DNA of 5,605 bases. Origin: Candidatus Aenigmatarchaeota archaeon. GTDB taxonomy: Archaea > Aenigmatarchaeota > Aenigmatarchaeia > QMZP01. Below the pieces are notes generated by a model that was not told where the DNA came from, made no database searches, and was given only the letters and a program-made list of their open reading frames with translations. Every line of letters starts with the position of its first letter. Within the stretch, counting starts at the first letter, position 1. Of the stretch, positions 1 to 5,588 are shown in pieces. The position numbers were made by a program, and so were the translations under genes. The stretch lies in contig QMZY01000062.1 of NCBI GenBank assembly GCA_003663415.1, forward strand, positions 1 through 5,605, read 5' to 3'.

Positions 1-582
1 CTGCATAACAACCAGAATGAAAATAAACACAAAATATATCATGTAGCTTGTTACCACCTGAGACCTTACAGATGCTGACCTTTCTTTTTTTATCTTTTCT
101 ATTGTTATCAATGCCCTGCTTATTGCTTCTAAAGTATCGGTTAATTTTCCGCCAACCTTGTAAGTCTCTGTTATTGTTGTTACTGCTCTTTTTACAGCCA
201 AAGAATGAATCTTATCTGAAAAATTTTTCAAAGCCTTTTCAAACGGTATGCCCCAGTCCACCTGCGCTGAAATCTCATTAACATATTTTGATAAAGAGAG
301 ATAATTCCTTTTTGAGCAGTGATTCAATGCAAGCGGCAAGGTCATTCCAGAGTTTATCGAATCATTAAGGTCTCTTATAAACACAATGAACTGTTCCTCT
401 ATTTCTTTGTTTTTCCTGTATTTCGCATAAAATAGAAACACAGGCGGAACGCTTGCTATAAGACCGCCCAGAACGTTCAGAAAAGAAACAAGAAACGAAG
501 CGTATTGAGAAACATAAAGATTTGAAAAAATAAGAATAACCACACCAACAGCGACCGAAACCAGTTCTGTCAAATATTTCAT
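1..582 (-). CDS. Type II secretion system F-domain (TadC/FlaJ-like) membrane protein, second of a tandem pair, C-terminus cut by window edge
   Basis: Translating the minus strand from the ATG at 582 gives 194 codons with no stop up to the window edge, so the C-terminus is missing. The protein starts MKYLTELVSVAVGV. It has two hydrophobic segments near residues 4-20 and 28-52, then a charged cytoplasmic helical region at about 55-173, and a third hydrophobic segment beginning near 177 and cut by the edge. The cytoplasmic part looks like a T2SSF (PF00482-type) domain: SGMTLPLAL near 78-86, WGIPFEKAL near 110-118 and YKVGGKLTDTLEAI near 141-154. The last matches the usual 'GG.L...L..I' signature. 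Family members are the polytopic platform on which the assembly ATPase drives pilus or archaellum subunit assembly. ATG directly follows the TGA of the preceding F-domain gene, so the two are almost surely co-transcribed and translationally coupled. A typical full member has about 300 residues, so about 100 are missing. Pilus versus archaellum cannot be decided here. Confidence 0.88.
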   Translation of the reverse strand, partial: MKYLTELVSVAVGVVILIFSNLYVSQYASFLVSFLNVLGGLIASVPPVFLFYAKYRKNKEIEEQFIVFIRDLNDSINSGMTLPLALNHCSKRNYLSLSKYVNEISAQVDWGIPFEKALKNFSDKIHSLAVKRAVTTITETYKVGGKLTDTLEAISRALITIEKIKKERSASVRSQVVTSYMIYFVFIFILVVMQ

Positions 583-1473
583 TCACACACCCACAGGTCT
601 TTTGCTTTTTATTAATCCTATTATCATAAACTGAAACATTAAAAGAAAGCCCAGAATTCCCATAAGAATAAACCGAACATCTATGCCAATGCCTATAAAG
701 GAAGAGATCACCAGAATGAATGTTATTCCCAGCGTGGGAAATATCACAGCAAAAATCATATACATAAGCGTCAAAGGATTCAACTGGGCTCCGTATTGTT
801 TAATAGCGATTCTCTGCTCTTCTGAAAGCGTGTCAACTATGTTTTTTATTGTAGAGCCTATGTCTGCTCCGGATTTCAGTGAATTAACTATCTGCCACAA
901 AACCCTTCTGAAATACAGAGAAGGGTTTTTCCTTGCCAGCATTTCCAGAGCAGCAATCTCGGATTTGCCTGTGCTTATCTCATCCACTGCTTTTTTTATT
1001 TCTTCAGAAAGCAGACCATAGTTGCTTTCTGATATTGAAACCAGCGCATTGAACAGAGGAACACCGGAGCGTACCTCTATAAGAAGGTGGTGCAGAGCAA
1101 AAGGAAGATTTTTTTCAATTGCGTTTGTTTTTCTTGTCACAAAAAGCCTTGGATAAAAAACCACATATAAAAAACCCATTGTGCCCAGCACAAAACCTGA
1201 ACCAAACGATATGAGAAGCGTTCTGAAAATATCAATTTTAAAAGCAGTAAAAACGCTGAAAAGCGTCACGGAGATAAGAGAAAAATAAAAAACAAATGCA
1301 AATATTCCAAGAGAAATCCATTCTCTTGGCTCAAAATCCAGTTCTGACTGCTCCAGTTCAAATGCCAGACCGGGAAACATATGAGAAAAAAACTCCCCAA
1401 AACCCATAAACCTTTTTGATATTTTCAAGGCCTTGTCAAGAGGCATGGGCAGAACAGGGATTTTTTTCTTCAT
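583..1473 (-). CDS. Type II secretion system F-domain (TadB/TadC/FlaJ-like) membrane protein, first of a tandem pair
   Basis: This is a complete 296-residue ORF. It has a cytoplasmic N-terminal stretch of about 50 residues, two membrane segments at roughly 51-76 and 84-107, a cytoplasmic helical domain at about 115-230, and two C-terminal membrane segments at about 233-262 and 266-288, ending in a basic tail (KSKRPVGV). The cytoplasmic domain carries T2SSF marks: LPFALHHLLIEVRSGVPLF near 123-141 and SLKSGADIGSTIKNIVDTL near 198-216. Length and topology fit TadB/TadC-type platform proteins, the membrane anchor of type IV pilus, Tad or archaellum machines. The archaellum protein FlaJ has two such domains in one chain of about 550 residues; here the two units are separate adjacent genes. 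The ATG at 1473 is preferred because a TATA-like box lies 26 bp upstream. Met10 is a possible alternative start. The preceding zinc-ribbon gene ends 37 bp upstream. No ATPase, pilin or prepilin peptidase is visible. Confidence 0.9.
   Translation of the reverse strand: MKKKIPVLPMPLDKALKISKRFMGFGEFFSHMFPGLAFELEQSELDFEPREWISLGIFAFVFYFSLISVTLFSVFTAFKIDIFRTLLISFGSGFVLGTMGFLYVVFYPRLFVTRKTNAIEKNLPFALHHLLIEVRSGVPLFNALVSISESNYGLLSEEIKKAVDEISTGKSEIAALEMLARKNPSLYFRRVLWQIVNSLKSGADIGSTIKNIVDTLSEEQRIAIKQYGAQLNPLTLMYMIFAVIFPTLGITFILVISSFIGIGIDVRFILMGILGFLLMFQFMIIGLIKSKRPVGV
588..592 (-). promoter_or_regulatory. Possible Shine-Dalgarno for the second F-domain gene
   Basis: GGGTG lies five bases before the ATG at 582, within the last codons of the first F-domain gene. 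It can pair partly with the anti-SD core (CACCUCC). Because the ATG abuts the upstream TGA, ribosomes finishing the first gene would be placed to reinitiate here. The match is short and could be chance. Confidence 0.35.
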
Positions 1474-1493
1474 ATAAATAATTTTTGATTTCC

Positions 1494-1504
1494 AGAATAT
1501 AAGT
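1494..1504 (-). promoter_or_regulatory. Candidate TATA box for the F-domain gene pair
   Basis: The minus strand reads ACTTATATTC here, centred about 26 bp before the ATG at 1473. That is the spacing expected between an archaeal TATA box and the start of a leaderless transcript. There is no Shine-Dalgarno before that ATG, which agrees. It would let the F-domain pair be transcribed separately from the small genes upstream. AT-rich spacers produce such matches often. Confidence 0.4.
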
Positions 1505-1510
1505 ATATGC

Positions 1511-1765
1511 TTATTTGCGTTTTTTTGCTTTCTTTATCTCGTCTTTAAGCCTTGGCAACCTTATCAAAAAGCCGCATTTTGCACATTTCACAGAAAACGG
1601 TCTTTTCCAGGGTTTTTGTGTCTGTTCCTCAAATCCGCATTCAGGGCATTTGTATTTAACTTCTGCTGTGTCAGAATCCGCTCTTACCAATACAGAAATC
1701 CTTCCTGTTTCCTTGTTTTCCGAATTCAGTAATGTTCTGTTGGTAATGTATCTGAATCTCCCCAT
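1511..1765 (-). CDS. Small zinc-ribbon protein with basic C-terminal tail, function unknown
   Basis: The 84-residue product has two CxxCG knuckles: Cys40/Cys43 (CPECGF) and Cys61/Cys64 (CAKCGF), separated by 17 residues. This is a typical four-cysteine zinc ribbon. The N-terminal part (GRFRYITNRTLLNSE) and the segment before the ribbon (RISVLVRADSDTAEVKYKC) look beta-rich. The tail is very basic (EIKKAKKRK), which suggests nucleic-acid or ribosome contact, but that is inference only. I recognise the general look of small conserved archaeal zinc ribbons but cannot name a family. The ATG at 1765 is the only canonical start: upstream in frame there are 13 codons without ATG/GTG/TTG, then a TAA. 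The gene therefore overlaps the 3' end of the preceding ORF by 40 nt. A GGCGG motif precedes the ATG. The F-domain membrane protein follows after 37 bp. Confidence 0.85.
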   Translation of the reverse strand: MGRFRYITNRTLLNSENKETGRISVLVRADSDTAEVKYKCPECGFEEQTQKPWKRPFSVKCAKCGFLIRLPRLKDEIKKAKKRK

Positions 1766-1929
1766 TCTTCCGCCTTTATTATATATGTGTTTCCATTTGT
1801 GTCCTTATATGTTAGAGAAATTCCGGAGTTATTAGCCTTTAATCTGTAAAATTTAAAATCATTATCAAAAGGCAGGACTTCTGTCAAGTATTTAATCTCT
1901 ATCACAACTTTCCCAACCATTTCAGCCAT
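1726..1929 (-). CDS. Hypothetical 67-residue protein, unrecognised
   Basis: The ORF reads MAEMVGKVVIEIKYLTEVL, then a stretch that alternates hydrophobic and polar residues (FKFYRLKA, GISLTYKD, NTYIIKAEEWG), suggesting a small beta-rich domain. There is no signal peptide, membrane segment or cysteine. I do not recognise the family. It starts 15 bp after the RNase Z stop and in the same frame as RNase Z. Its last 40 nt overlap the start of the zinc-ribbon gene in another frame. In-frame sequence upstream of the ATG reaches the RNase Z TAA after six codons, so the start is probably ATG 1929; Met4 at 1920 is an alternative. Compact placement between two genes and codon use like its neighbours favour a real gene. 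The C-terminal tail (GDSDTLPTEHY) falls in the overlap and may be poorly conserved. Confidence 0.6.
   Translation of the reverse strand: MAEMVGKVVIEIKYLTEVLPFDNDFKFYRLKANNSGISLTYKDTNGNTYIIKAEEWGDSDTLPTEHY
1770..1774 (-). promoter_or_regulatory. Possible ribosome binding site for the zinc-ribbon gene
   Basis: GGCGG sits four bases before the ATG at 1765, one mismatch from the GGAGG core. It lies inside the coding sequence of the 67-residue ORF, so initiation of the zinc-ribbon gene would be internal to that message. This supports the overlapping start. Confidence 0.4.
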
Positions 1930-1944
1930 ACTATCACTTACTTG

Positions 1945-2880
1945 TTATTGAGTGGTGAAACTTATAAATTTATTGGTTTTTGATTTTACGGTTATTTTCA
2001 TAAAATCCTTTGCTGCTATGGTGTTTGGAAAGATTTTTTTTGCCTCATCTATTAAAGGTTTTGTGTTTTGATATCTCCTTGAGAAGTGCGTCAATACCAG
2101 ACACTTCACACCGCATTCTTTTGCTATTTTTGCTGCTTCTTTCGCTCCGCTGTGCATCCTGTCATATTTCTCTTCAACAAAGGTTGCATCATGGATTAAA
2201 ACATCCGCGTCTTTAGAGATTGTTTTTAGATTGTCACAGGTTTTTGTATCCCCTGTATAAACAACCTTTATTCCCCTTTTCTTAACAGCCACATCTTCGA
2301 GCCTTATTCTTTTGCCTTTAAAGATTATTTCCCCGTTTCTTTTCAATCTTCCTACCAGCGGTCCCTGCTTTAAACCATAAAGTTTTTCCGCCTTTTTAAT
2401 ATCCACGTTCCACGAATCCTTCTCTTGAAAACAATAAGCAACGGATGGAACACTGTGTTTGGTTGGTATTGAAAATATCTGATACTGCTCTCTTTCCAGA
2501 ATTTTTACAAACTCTGTTCCCTCATGTGGAACGGTTTTTGGAATTATTTCAAACCTCGGACCCCAGTAATTAAGGTCCAGAATATCTCCAACAAATCTTT
2601 CAGCATCTGGTCCATAAATATAAAGCGGTTCTTTTCTGCCCTCCATATTCATGGTTTGAAGCAAACCTATTAGTCCAGCCCAATGGTCAGCGTGCCAGTG
2701 CGTAATAAAAATTCTCTGTATTTTCATAAAACTCAGTTTTGCTATCATTAACTGTCTCTGTGTCCCTTCGCCGCAATCCCATAACATGGCATCTCCTTCA
2801 TAATACAGCCAGATTCCCGCAGGATTCCTGTGTTTTGAAGGAATGCCAGAGCCTGTTCCAAGAAAAACAATTTCCAGCAT
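1945..2880 (-). CDS. rnz: Ribonuclease Z (tRNA 3'-end endonuclease)
   Basis: This complete 311-residue member of the metallo-beta-lactamase fold has the usual length of short-form RNase Z/ElaC. It makes the endonucleolytic cut after the discriminator base of pre-tRNAs lacking encoded CCA, leaving a 3' hydroxyl for CCA addition. Visible family marks in order are: an N-terminal GTGSGIPSKHRNP loop (residues 8-20); DCGEGTQRQL (35-44); the zinc motif H61-W-H63-A-D65-H66 followed by GLIGLLQTM; His142 in KHSVPSVAY; the GPLVGRLKRNGEI segment (173-185) typical of the region after the tRNA-gripping flexible arm; YTGDT with Asp211; MHSGAKEAAKIA with His243 (the family HST-type motif); and His265 in LTHFSRRY. 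All expected metal ligands are present, so the enzyme should be active. It is preceded by a TATA-like box 25 bp before the ATG and no Shine-Dalgarno, suggesting a leaderless message. Confidence 0.96.
   Translation of the reverse strand: MLEIVFLGTGSGIPSKHRNPAGIWLYYEGDAMLWDCGEGTQRQLMIAKLSFMKIQRIFITHWHADHWAGLIGLLQTMNMEGRKEPLYIYGPDAERFVGDILDLNYWGPRFEIIPKTVPHEGTEFVKILEREQYQIFSIPTKHSVPSVAYCFQEKDSWNVDIKKAEKLYGLKQGPLVGRLKRNGEIIFKGKRIRLEDVAVKKRGIKVVYTGDTKTCDNLKTISKDADVLIHDATFVEEKYDRMHSGAKEAAKIAKECGVKCLVLTHFSRRYQNTKPLIDEAKKIFPNTIAAKDFMKITVKSKTNKFISFTTQ
1961..1975 (-). promoter_or_regulatory. Candidate BRE/TATA box upstream of the small-ORF pair
   Basis: The minus strand reads AATAAATTTATAAG inside the last codons of RNase Z. 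The TTTATAA core is centred about 36 bp before the ATG at 1929, with an A-rich BRE-like element ahead of it. Transcription would start near 1939, giving a leader of about 10 nt. It would allow the small genes to be expressed independently of RNase Z. It lies in coding sequence, so the AT-rich codons may be a coincidence. Confidence 0.35.
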
Positions 2881-2900
2881 GATATTTATTTCAATTAATT

Positions 2901-2910
2901 AATTTAAAAA
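2901..2910 (-). promoter_or_regulatory. Candidate TATA box for RNase Z
   Basis: The minus strand reads TTTTTAAATT, centred 25 bp before the RNase Z ATG. This is the classic archaeal distance for a leaderless start, and no Shine-Dalgarno is present. It overlaps the TAA stop of the 54-residue ORF. The T-run at 2906-2910 could also act as a weak intrinsic termination signal for that ORF. Confidence 0.5.
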
Positions 2911-3068
2911 GGAGAAACATCTATCAGTTTTCTCATTTTGAAAACAGAACTGCTCGAAAGAGATTTTTTTATGTTTTTAAAATGGGAAGAATCCGGAGAG
3001 AGATTTATGTCCAAATTCTCCTTGTAAAGCTTTTCTATTTCTCTTTCAAGTGTTTCAAGCTTTTTCAT
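2904..3068 (-). CDS. Small ORF, 54-residue basic protein, unrecognised
   Basis: The minus strand from the ATG at 3068 to the TAA at 2906-2904 encodes 54 residues, beginning MKKLETLEREIEKLYKENLD and ending MRKLIDVSPF. Residues 2-18 form a charged amphipathic helix with Leu4, Leu7, Ile11 and Leu14 in coiled-coil-like spacing. The middle (LSPDSSHFKNIKKSLSSSS) is polar and probably flexible. There are no cysteines, signal peptide or membrane segment. An in-frame TAA four codons upstream of the ATG fixes the start. Reasons to believe it: it fills most of the otherwise empty 277-bp gap between valS and RNase Z, its purine-rich codon use resembles the neighbours, and a TATA-like box lies about 36 bp upstream. 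I cannot assign a family or function, and 54 codons can occur by chance. Confidence 0.5.
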   Translation of the reverse strand: MKKLETLEREIEKLYKENLDINLSPDSSHFKNIKKSLSSSSVFKMRKLIDVSPF

Positions 3069-3088
3069 ACCCCAACCTTATTTAATTA

Positions 3089-3130
3089 TTAGTTGACCTT
3101 GTTTATATTTTTAGTTGGGATTTAAAAAGT
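3089..3130 (-). promoter_or_regulatory. Candidate promoter region of the 54-residue ORF
   Basis: Two TATA-like elements lie in the spacer after valS. One is TATAAAC (3101-3107), centred about 36 bp before the ATG at 3068. The other is ACTTTTTAAATCC further upstream (about 3120-3130). The first would give a leader of about 10 nt. Identical CAACTAA heptamers flank it at 3089-3095 and 3111-3117, 22 bp apart. I cannot tell which box, if either, is used. Confidence 0.35.
3124..3128 (-). terminator. Weak oligo-T candidate terminator after valS
   Basis: A run of five T on the transcript strand lies about 30 bp past the valS stop, with no hairpin before it. Archaeal RNA polymerase can terminate at T-tracts alone, but this one is short and coincides with a TATA-like sequence, so the call is tentative. 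Confidence 0.2.
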
Positions 3131-3157
3131 TTCCTACTTTTTTCCCACTTACTCCCA

Positions 3158-5554
3158 CTAAACAAAAACCTCTATTTTCTCCCCGTATTCTATTTCCTTT
3201 GGTTTGTGCGTCCTCAATATATCCTTTTCAATAGCTTTGAAGCTTTCAGGAATGACAAGCTTTTTTATTTCTGATTTCAGCGAGACACCTTTCTCCTTTT
3301 TTGTTTTCCATACTTCACTGTTCAGCTCTATAACATCTTCTGCTGTAAACGGAAGGTTCATTTCAAGGAAATTTTCATCCGGTTCCGGAAATTTCCTGTT
3401 TTCCATGTCTTTGCCTTCTATACTGCTGTATATTTTTGTTGTTATGAAAGGAAGAACAGGATACAAAAGAAGCAAAAGAGTATCCAAAACCGTGTAAAGC
3501 GTGTGAGCAGCAGAGTTTTGCTCTTGTTTTGAGAAAAACCCTTCCTGGTTATACACCCTGTTTTTAACAAGTTCTATATAGTGGGAAGCAAACAGTTCCC
3601 AGATAAAGTGTTTTATTCTTGTCATGGGTTTATGGAAATCAAAATTTTCATACTGCTCTCTTGTGTATTTAACAAGCTTTGACAATTCATGAAGGATAAG
3701 CTTGTCTAAATCTGTTAAAGTTTCCTCGGATTTACGGTCAAACATTGAGATAAATCTTGCAATATTCCAGAGCTTTGTGAGGAACTTTGAAGCGCCTTCT
3801 ATCCTTTCGAAGGAACACCTTAAATCTATGTTTGTTATGTTGCCTTCCAGAGCGCACCACGCCCTGAACGCCTCTGCGCCGTATTTTTCAATTATTTCCC
3901 TCGGGTCTATAACATTTCCCAAAGACTTGCTCATTTTCTTTCCATGTTCATCCACCACATGAAAATGTATCCAGACGTTCTGGAAAACAGGTTTTTGTGT
4001 CAATTGATAGCATCTCAAAAGAGTATAATACAGCCATGTTCTTACTATCTCCTTTCCCTGAGGTCTTAAAGAACAGGGAAACACATTTCTAAAGAATTTC
4101 TCGTCTGTTTTATATCCAAGGATATACAGAGGCGAAACAGAGGAATCAAACCACGTGTCGAAAACCCTTTCTTCGCCTTTAAACTCCTTTCCACCGCACT
4201 TCGGGCATTTCTCTATCGGCGGGTTCTCTTTCCATGGCTTGTAATATTTTCCCGGCTCAGGCACGACAATTTCACCGCAGTTTTTGCAATACCACAAAGG
4301 TATTTCTGTTGCGTAATATCTTCTTCTTGACACCGCCCAGTCCGCTGAAAGCGTATTTATCCAATCCAAAAGTATCTGCTTAGAACTGGGAGCATAAAAC
4401 TTTATTTTGTCCGCGACATTTTTTATAACCTCTTCTTTAAATTCCAGCTGCTTAAGATAATATTCTGGCATTGCTATAAACTCAATAGGTGTTTTGCTCC
4501 TTTCGCATATTGGTGTTCTGTGCTTTGTCCTTTCCCTCTTAACAACCAGTCCCTTTTTCTCAAGTTCTTGCTTTATTTTCTCTCTTGCCTTTTCTATTTC
4601 AAGGCCCTGCAAAAAACCCGCATTTTGGTTCATTTTTCCATCCTGGTTTATAGCAAACACGGGTTCAAGTCCCATTTCCCTGAAAAACCTGACATCTGTA
4701 TAATCACCGAAAGAACACATCATAACAAGGCCTGTGCCTTCTTCTATTTTTGCATAGGGGTGCGCTTTTATAGGAACTTCTGTTCCGTATAAAGGAACAA
4801 CCGCTGTTTTTCCCTCAAGGTGCTGATACCTGTCATCCTTTGGATTATATATAACCATTTTGCAGGCACAGAGAAGCTCAGGCCTTGTCGTCCCTATAAT
4901 TATTTCCTCGCCTGTTTCTTTCACCTTCCATTTCACATACACAAATTCTGTTTCTATGTTTTTGTATTCTATTTCCGCGTCAGCTATGGTTGTTTTGCAG
5001 TCAGGGCAGTAGTTGTTCACTCTTGTATCCTCGTATATCAATCCTTTTTTCCACAGTTCTATGAACGTGGCTTGTGTTAAGGCGCGGTAAGAATAGGAAT
5101 CTGTGTAATACATATCTCCCGGTTTTTCACCGGGTTTCCATGAATTGTAGGAATGACCGAGTTTGTAAAAAGATTCAAGCGATTCAAGGCTTGACTGCTC
5201 AAGCATTTTTTTGCACAGCCAGATAAACTTTTCTCTTGGTGTTTCAGAAACAGAGATATTGAATTTTTTCTCTGCAGCAACCTCTATGGGCAATCCGTTT
5301 CTGTCCAGACCCAAGGGAAACAGAACATTATAACCACTCATTCTCTTGAACCTTGCAATCATATCCATAATGGTGTAAACAGTTGCGTGCCCTATATGAA
5401 TCGGCGTGTTGACATACGGGGGCGGTGTGTCTATAGAGAAAACAGGTTTTTTGTCATCGGAATGAAAAGCATAAACCCTTTCTTCCCTCCATTTTTTCCT
5501 TATTGGTTCCTCAAAATCCTTTGTCCATCTCTTTTCCTTTATCTTAGGCTCCAT
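3158..5554 (-). CDS. valS: Valine--tRNA ligase
   Basis: This complete 798-residue class Ia synthetase charges tRNA-Val with valine in the cytoplasm and edits mischarged threonine. Domains in order are: the N-terminal Rossmann half with PPPYVNTPIHIGH (HIGH at 53-56) and LGLDRNGLPIE (81-91); a CPDC knuckle (183-186); the CP1 editing domain, about 195-345, with GTTRPELL (221-228) and EGTGLVMMCSFGDYTDV (272-288); a second Cys pair set at 423/426 and 450/453, likely zinc; FDTWFDSSVSPLY (465-477); LRPQGKEIVRTWLYY (496-510); KMSKS (540-544); and a helical anticodon-binding domain at about 605-740. The DTWFDSS and IVRTW motifs favour ValRS over IleRS. The chain is shorter than bacterial ValRS and has no long C-terminal coiled coil, as in archaea. 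All catalytic motifs are intact. The stop is TAG. The ATG at 5554 is preceded by GGGG and TATA-like boxes; sequence upstream reaches the window edge with no other gene. Confidence 0.96.
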   Translation of the reverse strand: MEPKIKEKRWTKDFEEPIRKKWREERVYAFHSDDKKPVFSIDTPPPYVNTPIHIGHATVYTIMDMIARFKRMSGYNVLFPLGLDRNGLPIEVAAEKKFNISVSETPREKFIWLCKKMLEQSSLESLESFYKLGHSYNSWKPGEKPGDMYYTDSYSYRALTQATFIELWKKGLIYEDTRVNNYCPDCKTTIADAEIEYKNIETEFVYVKWKVKETGEEIIIGTTRPELLCACKMVIYNPKDDRYQHLEGKTAVVPLYGTEVPIKAHPYAKIEEGTGLVMMCSFGDYTDVRFFREMGLEPVFAINQDGKMNQNAGFLQGLEIEKAREKIKQELEKKGLVVKRERTKHRTPICERSKTPIEFIAMPEYYLKQLEFKEEVIKNVADKIKFYAPSSKQILLDWINTLSADWAVSRRRYYATEIPLWYCKNCGEIVVPEPGKYYKPWKENPPIEKCPKCGGKEFKGEERVFDTWFDSSVSPLYILGYKTDEKFFRNVFPCSLRPQGKEIVRTWLYYTLLRCYQLTQKPVFQNVWIHFHVVDEHGKKMSKSLGNVIDPREIIEKYGAEAFRAWCALEGNITNIDLRCSFERIEGASKFLTKLWNIARFISMFDRKSEETLTDLDKLILHELSKLVKYTREQYENFDFHKPMTRIKHFIWELFASHYIELVKNRVYNQEGFFSKQEQNSAAHTLYTVLDTLLLLLYPVLPFITTKIYSSIEGKDMENRKFPEPDENFLEMNLPFTAEDVIELNSEVWKTKKEKGVSLKSEIKKLVIPESFKAIEKDILRTHKPKEIEYGEKIEVFV

Positions 5555-5570
5555 AAAAACCCCTAACTGA

Positions 5571-5588
5571 TTATATGCAATATTTTAA
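5571..5588 (-). promoter_or_regulatory. Candidate promoter of valS
   Basis: On the minus strand TTAAAATATT is centred about 30 bp before the ATG at 5554, and CATATAA about 20 bp before it. The former gives a start site only a few bases ahead of the ATG, i.e. nearly leaderless. TAGGGG at about 5560-5565 could serve as a weak Shine-Dalgarno if the leader is longer. The remaining bases to 5605 are AT-rich with no visible gene. Confidence 0.4.

Noticed and set aside
48..281. A plus-strand Leu/Phe-rich ORF resembling a membrane peptide
   Set aside because: It is antisense to the second F-domain gene; hydrophobic Leu/Phe content is what the complement of a purine-rich coding strand gives.
365..586. 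A 73-residue minus-strand ORF from a GTG at the F-domain gene junction
   Set aside because: It is out of frame with the clear T2SSF reading frame starting at ATG 582, which stays open for 194 codons with recognisable motifs; the 73-residue product is Cys/Phe/Ser-rich and looks like a shadow.
1515..1835. A plus-strand 106-residue ORF opposite the zinc-ribbon gene
   Set aside because: It is antisense to two ORFs, rich in Phe/Ser/Leu, and the minus strand has a well-formed CxxC zinc ribbon there.
3071..3119. A 6-bp inverted repeat (CCCAAC / GTTGGG) in the spacer, as a possible hairpin
   Set aside because: Six base pairs with a 37-base AT-rich loop is no better than chance and has no T-run in the right place.
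2881..3157. Possible tRNA or other structured RNA in the valS-rnz gap
   Set aside because: No cloverleaf, no TTCRA-type T-loop and low GC; the gap is better explained by a small ORF and promoter-like sequences.
4494..5080. Plus-strand ORFs of 69-90 residues opposite valS
   Set aside because: They are Phe/Leu/Ser-rich shadows of the well-supported ValRS frame.
5077..5280. A minus-strand 67-residue ORF within valS
   Set aside because: It lies in another frame of the valS coding strand, where the ValRS protein is continuous and matches family motifs.
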